Assembly: GCA_044375415.1 (NCBI GenBank)
Contig: JBILMS010000006.1
Coordinates: 23,500 to 87,499, forward strand
Direction: 5' to 3'
Length of the DNA: 64,000 nucleotides
From: JAWXBG01 sp044375415
Lineage (GTDB): Bacteria > Bacteroidota > Bacteroidia > Flavobacteriales_D > Sanyastnellaceae
Under the pieces are notes generated by a model that saw only the letters and a list, made by a program, of their open reading frames with translations, was not told the DNA's origin and searched no databases. Positions 7,978-16,432 of the stretch are shown here, in pieces (position 1 is the first letter of the stretch; the number at the start of each line of letters is the position of its first letter). The position numbers were made by a program, and so were the translations under genes.

Positions 7978-10900
7978 TCAATACGGAGATGGAAGTGAAG
8001 TATCTTTTTTCGGTGTTTTAGTCATCCACTTGTTCAGACCCTGTTTCATGTTATGGCTCATGAGGTACATAACAGGAACGATAATTAGGGTAATAAAAGT
8101 GGCAAAGCTAAGTCCAAAAACAATGGTCCATGAAAGCGGTCCCCAGAAAGCAACGTTGTCGCCACCAAAGTGGATTTTTGGATCCAGATCGGTGAAAAGT
8201 GAGGCAAAATCGATATTAAAACCGATGGCCAGTGGGATCATTCCCAAAATAGTGGCCGTGGCAGTAAGCAATACCGGAGTCATACGAACTCGACTTGCTT
8301 CCACAATAGCATCATGCACGGATCGTCCATGCCGGACCAATTCATCTGTGAATTCTACAAGGAGAATTCCATTTCGGACGACGATACCGGCGAGTGTTAC
8401 AATACCGATACCTGTCATGACGATGGAGAAGTCCATATCGAATATCGCCTGTCCCAGAAGCACCCCTATAACCGACAAGATAATTTCTGAAAGAATGATA
8501 ACTGTACGTCCGATCGAATTAAACTGAGTGATGAGTATCAACAGAATGATGAATATTGAAATAAGCATTGACTTGCCAAGGAAAGCGCCTGTTTCGGCCT
8601 GTTCAGCCTGTTGACCCATCAGATCAATTTCTACTCCTTTGGGAGCATTGTACTGAGCGGCGGCATTTCGCACCCAGCCGGCCACTTCATTTTCGTTGAA
8701 CTCCGGCAGCACGTTCGACTCCAATGTTACCACACGCTTTTGGTTTTTCCTTTTGATACCATTGTACGTCGAGGTGTACTCAGTTTGTGCAAAAGCACTG
8801 AGAGGTACCTGGCGAATGGCTCCACCCATATTCATGTCGCGGTAGGTTACCACCAGTCCATTTAAGGCATCGATATTATTTCTCTGTTCTTCTTCGTAAC
8901 GGAGCATAATAGGGTAGTCATCTTCTGAATCTCGGAAACGGGAAACTTCTTTTCCATAAACCGCATATCGAAGCTCCATGCCTATTTGTGCAGTACTAAT
9001 CCCCTCCCTATTTGCGCGTTCCCTTGATATATCAATGAATAACTCGGGTTTATTGGATTGTAAATCCGACTTTATTTCTTCGACGCCCGGGATGCTTAAT
9101 GAATCTAGATAGTACTTCAAAGCGATAGATGTAGATATCAAGTCTTCGAATTTATCACCGCTGATTTCTATACTCACAGCTTTCGCTGTTGGCGGTCCAC
9201 TCGCCTCTTGATCTACAGCTACGACAACACCCGGGATACCCTGAACGGACTTCCTTATGTCTTCCATAATATCAACTGTAGAAACGCCATGACGTTTAGA
9301 GAATTCCACAAAGGCCACACCTACTTTAGCTTTATGAGAGTAGATAGCTCTATCGTCTTGTGCTTCGTTTGCACCCACCGCAACGTTAGTGATGACAGAT
9401 TCAACTACCGGATTATCAACTCCGATTACACCGTAAACCCTATCTTCAATAATCTTTGCTATTGAATCTGACATGAGAGCACTTGAACCCACAGGTAACG
9501 TAGCGTAAACGTATACAAAGTTAGGATCCGCTTTGGGGAAAAATACCACTTTCGGACTTCTTACAAACGTGACCATTACGGAAACAAGAAGAAGTACGAT
9601 GGTGCTGAAAAACACTGTCTTTGGACGCGATATAGCCCATTCCAAGAACCTTGCGTAACGAGCTTGCGCAGCGGGCCAAGTCTTCTTTTGAAAATTGAAT
9701 ATCATTTTTTCCAATAAGAAACGATATAAGAGATAGATCAGCAACATGATGATGAGAAAGTTGCCGACCCCAAATGAACCACCCACATAAAATAGAATAG
9801 CAAGGGCTATAAAAATCACAGATGTAACTCCAAGTTTTTTGCCGGATGGGCGTTTTACACCTTCAGGTCCGTGCGGTTTCATAAACGAAACAGCGAACAC
9901 AGGATTTATGATATAAGCCACAACTAACGACGCAGAGAGAGTAACTATGAGTGTGATAGGGAGATAATGCATAAACTTCCCAATTACACCATCCCAAAAA
10001 GCGAGAGGCACAAACGGAGCGAGCGTAGTGGCCGTACCTGATAGAACCGGAAGGAATACTTCTCCGGCCGCACGCTTCGCCGCTACTTTGATAGGCACCT
10101 TTCCATTGTCATAAATACGGTGCGTATTTTCGATAACCACAATCGCATCATCTACAACAATACCGAGACCTAAAAGGAATGCGAACAACACGATCATGTT
10201 GAGTGTAAAACCTATCCATGGCAAAACCATAAATGCAATGAACATGGAAAGTGGCACAGATAATGCCACAAAAATTGCGTTCGTAGCACCCATGAAAAAC
10301 ATCAATACGATGGTCACCAAGATAAATCCGATGATGATTGTATTGATAAGATCGTGAAGGGTCACACGCGTTGCACGGGCTTGTTCGCCGGTAACCTGAA
10401 TAGACAATTCATCGGGGAATTGCGTTTTTTGCATTTCCGCAATTATCTCATGAATTTTATCCGTTGCATCAATGAGGTTTTCTCCACCACGTTTTATAAC
10501 GTTCAGCGTGATTACATTTTTATGATTCAAACGACCGTAGCTCTCTTGTTGCTCATAGCCATCTTTCACTTCGGCAACATCTTTTAGATAAACGTGAGCG
10601 CCCGACATAGAAGTGATTACAATATTCCGAAGGCCTTCCATGTCCTGGAATTCACCGCTTACACTGAGCGAACGTTCCATCTGGTCCATCTTGACATTAC
10701 CGCCTGAGACAGTCATGTTTTCGAAGTTGATCGCACGTTCGATATCACCCATGGTCAGTTTGGCCGCCGTGAGTTTATACATATCTACGTTCACTTGAAT
10801 CTCTCTTTCAAGAGCTCCCACGATGTCGACACGCGTGATCTCTTTTAATCCTTCGATGCGATCCTGTAGGTCATCTGCGTATCTTTTAAGTTGAGACAAA

Positions 10901-11373
10901 TCGTAGTCGCCGGAAATGTTCACATACAAAATAGGCATCTCCGAAAACTCAACTTCCATTACACTTGGATCGGCAGGAAGATCCGTGGGAAGATCCTTTT
11001 TAGCCCGATCAACCGCATCTTTCACTTTCTGCTTTGCTACAGATACATCCACATCCGTATTAAACTCTACGATCACATTTGAGAAATCTTGAATAGAATT
11101 GCTCGTCAATTTTTTTACCCCTGAAATCGATTTTATCTCTTTCTCAATAGGTTTTGTAACGAGGTTTTCAATATCCTTTGGTGCTGATCCAGGGTAAACA
11201 GTACTTACATAAATAGTAGGTATTACAATGTCCGGGAACTGCTCTTTCGGGAGACTGTTGTACGAAAAAATACCGATCAGCGTAATAAATACGGTGAGCA
11301 GATACGTGGTCGTTTTATTATCTATTGCCCAGCTTGTGGGCTTAAACTCTTTGAATTTTTCTATGAGGTTCAT
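7978..11373 (-). CDS. RND-family efflux transporter permease (AcrB/MexB-like inner-membrane subunit)
   Basis: 1131 residues. The duplicated RND architecture is clear: an N-terminal helix (about 23-40), a large periplasmic porter domain, a block of transmembrane helices at about 340-560 (including GFILVTIVLMFFMGATNAIF and LLGLGIVVDDAIVVIENT, helix 4 with the paired acidic residues of the proton relay), a second porter domain, and a second helix block at about 925-1110 (IFIILLILITQFNSIGRTVI, GIGIVTLAGIVVRNGILLVEF). It uses the proton gradient to expel drugs or lipids through the MFP and TolC partners encoded upstream. It lies 11 bp after the MFP gene and is the last gene of the operon. Substrate unknown. 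Confidence 0.95.
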   Translation of the reverse strand: MNLIEKFKEFKPTSWAIDNKTTTYLLTVFITLIGIFSYNSLPKEQFPDIVIPTIYVSTVYPGSAPKDIENLVTKPIEKEIKSISGVKKLTSNSIQDFSNVIVEFNTDVDVSVAKQKVKDAVDRAKKDLPTDLPADPSVMEVEFSEMPILYVNISGDYDLSQLKRYADDLQDRIEGLKEITRVDIVGALEREIQVNVDMYKLTAAKLTMGDIERAINFENMTVSGGNVKMDQMERSLSVSGEFQDMEGLRNIVITSMSGAHVYLKDVAEVKDGYEQQESYGRLNHKNVITLNVIKRGGENLIDATDKIHEIIAEMQKTQFPDELSIQVTGEQARATRVTLHDLINTIIIGFILVTIVLMFFMGATNAIFVALSVPLSMFIAFMVLPWIGFTLNMIVLFAFLLGLGIVVDDAIVVIENTHRIYDNGKVPIKVAAKRAAGEVFLPVLSGTATTLAPFVPLAFWDGVIGKFMHYLPITLIVTLSASLVVAYIINPVFAVSFMKPHGPEGVKRPSGKKLGVTSVIFIALAILFYVGGSFGVGNFLIIMLLIYLLYRFLLEKMIFNFQKKTWPAAQARYARFLEWAISRPKTVFFSTIVLLLVSVMVTFVRSPKVVFFPKADPNFVYVYATLPVGSSALMSDSIAKIIEDRVYGVIGVDNPVVESVITNVAVGANEAQDDRAIYSHKAKVGVAFVEFSKRHGVSTVDIMEDIRKSVQGIPGVVVAVDQEASGPPTAKAVSIEISGDKFEDLISTSIALKYYLDSLSIPGVEEIKSDLQSNKPELFIDISRERANREGISTAQIGMELRYAVYGKEVSRFRDSEDDYPIMLRYEEEQRNNIDALNGLVVTYRDMNMGGAIRQVPLSAFAQTEYTSTYNGIKRKNQKRVVTLESNVLPEFNENEVAGWVRNAAAQYNAPKGVEIDLMGQQAEQAETGAFLGKSMLISIFIILLILITQFNSIGRTVIILSEIILSVIGVLLGQAIFDMDFSIVMTGIGIVTLAGIVVRNGILLVEFTDELVRHGRSVHDAIVEASRVRMTPVLLTATATILGMIPLAIGFNIDFASLFTDLDPKIHFGGDNVAFWGPLSWTIVFGLSFATFITLIIVPVMYLMSHNMKQGLNKWMTKTPKKDTSLPSPY

Positions 11374-11384
11374 ACCGGTCTAGA

Positions 11385-12512
11385 TTAATATTTGATCTCA
11401 ATACCGTCTGCAAGCTCAGTCTGACCGGAAGTCACTACCATATCTTCTTCGGTGATACCGGATATAACTTCCACATTACCGTTGTAGATCACACCCGTGG
11501 TGATGCTTCTCTTTTTGGCGATACGCTTTCCACCTTCCTCAACAGCAACATAAACAAAGGGATCAGTACCTGCGTTTTGGATAATATTTATGGGTATCGA
11601 GATAGTAGAGTCGCGCTCGTAGTCGATTACCTTAAGGATAGCAACCATGTTGGGTCTATATTCCGATGCACCTGACGGAAGGCCTACCTCTGCCGTAAAA
11701 GTTCGAGTCATTGGATTAATGACTTTAGCAGCATAACTCACTTTTGATTCGATATCTTTATTCAAATCAGGGAAGTGAATGAGCACCGCATTTCCCTTAT
11801 TCACTTTCGATGCATAGGCTTCTGCGATCTCACCTTTTACCTTCAAATTAGACAGATTCACTACGCGTATTGCAGGTATGCCGGGAGCTGTTGTTTGTCC
11901 AACTTTAATATCCACCGCATCCACTGTTCCACTGATTGGAGAATTGATGCGGGTTAAAGCGATGGTTTCCTGCAATGCTTGAATCTGTTTTTCCATCGAT
12001 TCTTTATTAGACTTGGCCGTAAGGAATTGCATTTCGGAACCGATTTTTTGATCCCACAATTTCTTTTGACGATTGTACACATCAGTCACCAAGGCATACT
12101 GGGTTTGATAACCCTCGAGTTGTTTTGAGTATATGCCATCATCAAGTTTTGCCAAGAGTTGACCCGCAGAAACAGTCTGACCGGGTACTACTAACACTTG
12201 TGTAACGATACCGGGTGTTTGAGCACTTACCGTAATATTATCATCAGTATCAACACTACCTTGAATTTCGATGAAGTGACGGAATGTCCCTGAGACCATT
12301 TTTGTCACTTTCACATCTTTAATTTTTTTATTCTGTGTTGCACCTGAATCGCTGAGTTCAATTTCAGTCTCAAGCTGACGGATTTGATCTGCCAATGCCG
12401 CCTGCTGTTTTTTCAATTCCGTAAGTTGATCGGCTTTGGATACAGAACCCCCACAAGCCGCCAGTATCAGAACGATGGCCGCAAAGAGGATTATATTAAA
12501 TTTCGCTTTCAT
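11385..12512 (-). CDS. RND efflux periplasmic adaptor (membrane fusion protein), lipoprotein
   Basis: 375 residues. A lipobox (LAAC, Cys20) predicts a lipid-anchored periplasmic protein. A coiled-coil stretch just after the anchor (KADQLTELKKQQAALADQ...) is unusual in position. The HlyD/AcrA core follows: VSAQTPGIVTQVLVVPGQTVSAGQLLAKLDDG (biotinyl-lipoyl half), an alpha-hairpin around residues 130-185, INSPISGTVDAVDIKVGQTTAPG (second half), then beta-barrel and membrane-proximal domains. It bridges the RND pump and the TolC-like channel. The gene lies between tolC and the pump in a four-gene operon. Confidence 0.93.
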   Translation of the reverse strand: MKAKFNIILFAAIVLILAACGGSVSKADQLTELKKQQAALADQIRQLETEIELSDSGATQNKKIKDVKVTKMVSGTFRHFIEIQGSVDTDDNITVSAQTPGIVTQVLVVPGQTVSAGQLLAKLDDGIYSKQLEGYQTQYALVTDVYNRQKKLWDQKIGSEMQFLTAKSNKESMEKQIQALQETIALTRINSPISGTVDAVDIKVGQTTAPGIPAIRVVNLSNLKVKGEIAEAYASKVNKGNAVLIHFPDLNKDIESKVSYAAKVINPMTRTFTAEVGLPSGASEYRPNMVAILKVIDYERDSTISIPINIIQNAGTDPFVYVAVEEGGKRIAKKRSITTGVIYNGNVEVISGITEEDMVVTSGQTELADGIEIKY

Positions 12513-12548
12513 ATCTGTGATAGAATTATAGTTTATGGTTGAGTTAAA

Positions 12549-13880
12549 TTAGAGTTGACTGAGCGCGTTAGACATTTTTACTTTGGCATTCATAAGTCCT
12601 AACATTGCACCGATGTAGGAGCCCTGAGCTTGAATAACCTGTGCCTGGCTTTGGCTTACTTCGAAACTTGAAGCCAAACCTTCGGTGTATTTGATTCTTG
12701 TTTTTTCCAATATCTTTTCGGCCAATGCAAGGTTGTCTTTTGTTGCATTATAGTTCTGAAGAGCATAAGTATATTCTGTTCTCGCCGAATTATATTGCAA
12801 TTGGATCGCTTCTTTCGTCATGGCGGTTAAGTCCGTCATACGCTGCACTTCCACCCTCGCTTTCCCAATTACTTTGTTAGTGCTCAGACCGGCGAAAATT
12901 GGAATGTTGAGCTGAATACCCCACAATTGAATAGGGAACCAAGGTTCACTCGTATCGAAAAAACTAAATTCATTTCTCTGCGCATTTGTCTGCAGATTGT
13001 AGAATGCTCCTAAAGTTGGAAGTCTCTTCGATCGCTGATTTTTAAGATCCAATTGCTGCATTCCAAGTGCTCCGAGTGTAACCTGATAATCGATGTGCAT
13101 ATCAGCAGAAAAAGGTGCGGTCAGAACTTCGGCTGTTGCACTGTTCAGTAGTGTTTCCGAATTTTCGGTAAGTTGTAATTCGGTCGCAAGCGGCATCCCA
13201 ATTTGAAACTTGAGAAGGTCTAATGTGAGTTTCACTTGCTGTTCGGCACTGGCAATTCGATTGTCAAGATCGTTTAGTGAAAGTTGCAATTGCTGAACAT
13301 CTTGTTCTTCGACAAACCCAACATCATAAAGCGCTTTAGTATCCGTAAAAGTTTTATTCAAAACTTCGCGACTACCTGAAATCAAAGTCAAGTTGTCCTG
13401 TGCAATAACTGCAAGATGATATGAATTAGCCACATCTTCTCGGACCTGCTTTTCCGTTTGTGTTTTTTGCTTTTGTTTTAAACTAGCATAAGACCTTGAA
13501 GCTTCCAGGCCTACTAGCCATGAACCGTTGAAGAGCAATTGAGTTGCACTTAAACCCACGGTCACGTTGTTAGAAGTACCAAATTGAAGTTTAGCAAATT
13601 CGCCGGCTTGACCACCAAAAAATTCGGCAGGAACAAGTTGAGTAGGCAGATTGAGGTAATTCTGATATTGCACGGAACCGTTTATTTGTGGCAGTCCGAT
13701 GCCTATCAGTTCCTCGGTTTGAAGAGCGGCAACGTCTACATCGTATGAAGCACTTTTGGAGGCATACGCATTTTTAACGGCGTAATCCTGAGCTTCTTTT
13801 AACGACATAGACACAACCTGAGCCTGACTATAGAAAGTCAGCATCAAGGCAGTGATGATAAGAGATAGCAGTCGTGTCAT
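12549..13880 (-). CDS. TolC-family outer-membrane efflux protein
   Basis: 443 residues with signal peptide (MTRLLSLIITALMLTFYSQAQ). It has the two-fold repeated OEP organisation: MSLKEAQDYAVKNAYASKSASYDVDVAAL at the start of the first half and long alpha-helical coiled segments (about 185-225 and 330-440), with YTEGLASSFEVSQSQAQVIQAQGSY characteristic of the second half. It forms the trimeric exit duct for the RND pump. It is the second gene of the operon, 23 bp after the TetR gene and 36 bp before the adaptor gene. Confidence 0.93.
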   Translation of the reverse strand: MTRLLSLIITALMLTFYSQAQVVSMSLKEAQDYAVKNAYASKSASYDVDVAALQTEELIGIGLPQINGSVQYQNYLNLPTQLVPAEFFGGQAGEFAKLQFGTSNNVTVGLSATQLLFNGSWLVGLEASRSYASLKQKQKTQTEKQVREDVANSYHLAVIAQDNLTLISGSREVLNKTFTDTKALYDVGFVEEQDVQQLQLSLNDLDNRIASAEQQVKLTLDLLKFQIGMPLATELQLTENSETLLNSATAEVLTAPFSADMHIDYQVTLGALGMQQLDLKNQRSKRLPTLGAFYNLQTNAQRNEFSFFDTSEPWFPIQLWGIQLNIPIFAGLSTNKVIGKARVEVQRMTDLTAMTKEAIQLQYNSARTEYTYALQNYNATKDNLALAEKILEKTRIKYTEGLASSFEVSQSQAQVIQAQGSYIGAMLGLMNAKVKMSNALSQL

Positions 13881-13903
13881 AAATGGTAATTGGTTGTTTT
13901 GGT

Positions 13904-14521
13904 TCAGTTTTTTTTCTTCGTCTTCAGTTTCGATTCGAGCATTTCTATTCCTTTCGGACTTGCAATTCCTCGAACATGATATGTGGCTAATTCCATGTAT
14001 AGTTCGGTAAGACTGTACTCTTGTTGTGGAAAGAGTTTTTGGTCGAACATTACATTCATTCGGCCTATGTATAATTTTGAAATAACATCAGCGTTGAAAT
14101 CCTTTCGATACAAACCTTCCTTTTGTCCTTTTTTCAAATTATCGAGGATACACTCTACAATAAACTTTTGGCGGTTATTCCATAGGTCGAAGTAAATCTC
14201 CGGGTGATACTTTTCCATGTCGTAGGCTACAGACGGATGCATGTGATGCAACATCATGGAAACCCATTTCATTATTTCGAGACTTTCGTCAATGGCATTA
14301 AGACCACGCGAACAGATTGCTTTAATCTGTTTGTCTTCGTTATCACAAAAAGAAGTAACGGTTCTTTTAACCAAGTCTTCTTTATCCTTCACATATAAAT
14401 AGAGCGTTTTCTTCGAAATACCCAGATGACGAGCCATGTCGTCCATATTGACGCTTTTAATACCTAAGCGCATGAACACTTTACCGGCTGCCTCTACTAT
14501 TTTTTCTATTTTTTCTTCCAT
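13904..14521 (-). CDS. TetR/AcrR-family transcriptional regulator of the efflux operon
   Basis: 205 residues. The N-terminal DNA-binding domain is IEKIVEAAGKVFMRLGIKSVNMDDMARHLGISKKTLYLYVKDKEDLV, the standard TetR helix-turn-helix; the C-terminal ligand domain is divergent. The frame can be read from a GTG at 14551, but the ATG at 14521 gives the usual distance to the first helix and lies 8 bp downstream of an exact -7 element. Being the first gene of tetR-tolC-MFP-RND, with a palindrome over its promoter, it most likely autorepresses the whole operon until a pump substrate binds. Confidence 0.92.
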   Translation of the reverse strand: MEEKIEKIVEAAGKVFMRLGIKSVNMDDMARHLGISKKTLYLYVKDKEDLVKRTVTSFCDNEDKQIKAICSRGLNAIDESLEIMKWVSMMLHHMHPSVAYDMEKYHPEIYFDLWNNRQKFIVECILDNLKKGQKEGLYRKDFNADVISKLYIGRMNVMFDQKLFPQQEYSLTELYMELATYHVRGIASPKGIEMLESKLKTKKKN

Positions 14522-14529
14522 TTCGGGCG

Positions 14530-14537
14530 CAAATTTA
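14530..14537 (-). promoter_or_regulatory. Candidate -7 promoter element of the tetR-efflux operon
   Basis: Minus-strand TAAATTTG matches TAnnTTTG exactly, 8 nt before the preferred ATG, implying a very short leader. The palindrome at 14554-14584 covers the -33 region. Confidence 0.5.
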
Positions 14538-14553
14538 GTCACACATTTCACAT

Positions 14554-14584
14554 TGGAAACGATTTAACGCCTATTTCGTTTCCA
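14554..14584. promoter_or_regulatory. Candidate TetR operator (inverted repeat)
   Basis: TGGAAACGA (14554-14562) and its exact complement TCGTTTCCA (14576-14584) are separated by 13 nt. The 31-bp dyad sits just upstream of the -7 element of the tetR operon, where repressor binding would block RNA polymerase. Size and symmetry suit two TetR dimers or one dimer with wide spacing. Operator function is inferred from position. Confidence 0.55.
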
Positions 14585-14635
14585 TTGTTCAAAAACGCAT
14601 GTGAATTGCCTAAAATGGCGGATGAATGGAATCGA

Positions 14636-16165
14636 CTACAAAATCACAACCAGGTGGCTTTGGAAAAAGCCGGATGAATCAGACAATGAAAGGGTATATA
14701 TTCCTGCGGGAAGACCTGAGAATTCGAATATTCTGTTCATGTGGCCCACCTCTTTTGTGATTTCAATACCGATTGAATTATGAATGGTGGCTAGAATCTT
14801 TTGTCCGGCTTTAAAATTTCCCGATAAATAAAATGACCCATAGGAAGGGTTCGGGAAAACGTGAAAAGAGTCTTCAATCAATATATCTTCAGTATTCAAG
14901 AAACATCCTTGGAAATTGTTGGAGCAGACAGCTTGAAAAACTTCTTCCTCTAATGTGTAATAAGCACTTTGCTCACCGAAATCAAAACCATTAAACGCCC
15001 CATTTGTCATGAAAATAAAACCGGCGGCATCCCAACCGGAGTCTGCAAACCAATACATATCTGAAATGAGTCCATACGCTTCACCCGGGTGACCTTTGAA
15101 CTCGTCACCTTCAAAAATCAAATCACCGCCCGGAGTGTCTGTTGTGCAATGTACTCCAAGTCCCCACGATCGAAAAAGGCCGTAATAATTATCGCCGTTA
15201 TCGCCATCGTATGTCCATTGTGGGGTTTGCATGAGTTCAATGGAAGAAGGAAGGAGCACTTCAATTCCATTGTATTCACCATCTTTCATCACCAATAAAA
15301 TTCGAGCCAGATCGGAGGGAGAAATTCGCAGACCACCCTGCGGACCGAACAATAGGCCATTCGTCCCAATTGTATAGTTATCCAAAAGCAGCGGGGTTGG
15401 ATCATTACCTTGAAAGTTATCGGCCTGCGGTGTCCATCCACCTTGATTTCGATAAAGCACAGCTACATTATCGATGTTCTCAATATCTGTCACATTATAG
15501 CTGCCGGCAATACCCAAGGGATCAAGGATATTATCCTTCATATAAACGTCGAAACGTTGATCTGAAATAGCTTCAACCAAGGTTCCAACTATGCCGTAAT
15601 TAATATTTGAATAGGCGAAAAAAGTACCCGGCTCCTCTTGTCGAAACATATTGGAAGTATAAAAAGAACCTTGATCTGTCAAAAGATCCTGAATAGCAGG
15701 AGGTGTGGCATCAAAAGAAAAGGAAGCCCCGAGAAAATCACTGTATCCCGACCCATCCTGTATAGAAGATGTGTGAGATAATATCATTCGAAACGTTATG
15801 GCGACATCCGGCCAGTTGGGATTTCTAAGTTCAAATCCGAGGTATGGGCTCACATCATCATCCAGCTCAAATAGTCCTTGGTCGTATAGCTTCATCAAGC
15901 CCATTGCCGAAACCGTTTTGGAAATGGAGGCTATTCGGTACATGGTACTATCGTCCACAGCGAGCTCACGCGTATAATCCTTTAACCCAAAATGGTAGGT
16001 TTCTATATCTTGTTGACAAACCTTCACGACCGACAATCCCATTAGTTCATGGTCCTCGAAAATGGATTCAAGTTGAGTATTGAGTTGGGTGTAACCACTT
16101 GAGGCAACACAGAGGGCGGCTAAGAAGCTATAGATATTTCGCAATCGAATCATATTTGAACTCAT
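14636..16165 (-). CDS. Secreted serine hydrolase (beta-lactamase/class C PBP fold) with T9SS type A sorting domain
   Basis: 509 residues. After a signal peptide (cleavage near SSGYTQ) comes a PF00144-type catalytic domain with the three signature motifs: SxxK in SISKTVSAMGLM (about 82-85), YxN in YSNINYGIVGTLVEA (about 184) and HPG in GHPGEAYG (about 357). From about 430 a C-terminal beta-sandwich (FHVFPNPSYGSFYLSG ... GLPAGIYTLSLSD) matches T9SS type A sorting domains, which direct secretion and cell-surface attachment. The natural substrate is unknown; such proteins are esterases, peptidases or DD-peptidase-like and need not confer beta-lactam resistance. The upstream 267-bp region shared with the divergent lamin-tail gene has no other feature. 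Confidence 0.9.
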   Translation of the reverse strand: MSSNMIRLRNIYSFLAALCVASSGYTQLNTQLESIFEDHELMGLSVVKVCQQDIETYHFGLKDYTRELAVDDSTMYRIASISKTVSAMGLMKLYDQGLFELDDDVSPYLGFELRNPNWPDVAITFRMILSHTSSIQDGSGYSDFLGASFSFDATPPAIQDLLTDQGSFYTSNMFRQEEPGTFFAYSNINYGIVGTLVEAISDQRFDVYMKDNILDPLGIAGSYNVTDIENIDNVAVLYRNQGGWTPQADNFQGNDPTPLLLDNYTIGTNGLLFGPQGGLRISPSDLARILLVMKDGEYNGIEVLLPSSIELMQTPQWTYDGDNGDNYYGLFRSWGLGVHCTTDTPGGDLIFEGDEFKGHPGEAYGLISDMYWFADSGWDAAGFIFMTNGAFNGFDFGEQSAYYTLEEEVFQAVCSNNFQGCFLNTEDILIEDSFHVFPNPSYGSFYLSGNFKAGQKILATIHNSIGIEITKEVGHMNRIFEFSGLPAGIYTLSLSDSSGFFQSHLVVIL

Positions 16166-16399
16166 TTAGAGTGGGTTTCGGACCGAGCGTATGGTTTAGG
16201 GGAGGCAACAAAAGGCAATAAAAAACCGAAAATACATCAATCGGATTATTTGATTGTATAGAAAAGATTAAATCCGCTGCAAACAGAAGCTGGTTTATCC
16301 ACTTATATCATTGTTTATCACACTCTTTAGCTATAATTCTAGTATTTCATAGTGGATATCTATTTTTCCATTTTAAGGTGTACCCCGCACAAACCTACC

Positions 16400-16407
16400 T
16401 AACTTTG
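16400..16407 (+). promoter_or_regulatory. Candidate -7 promoter element of the 1090-residue surface protein gene
   Basis: TAACTTTG matches TAnnTTTG exactly, 25 nt upstream of the ATG. No TTG stands at -33 spacing; the corresponding region is T-rich. Confidence 0.5.
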
Positions 16408-16432
16408 CCGGCCCTTTTAGATTACCCTAAAC

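Noticed and set aside
7964..8527. 187-codon plus-strand frame antisense to the RND pump 3' end
   Set aside because: Shadow of the conserved C-terminal helices of the pump; it also begins inside the pump's downstream region without a promoter.
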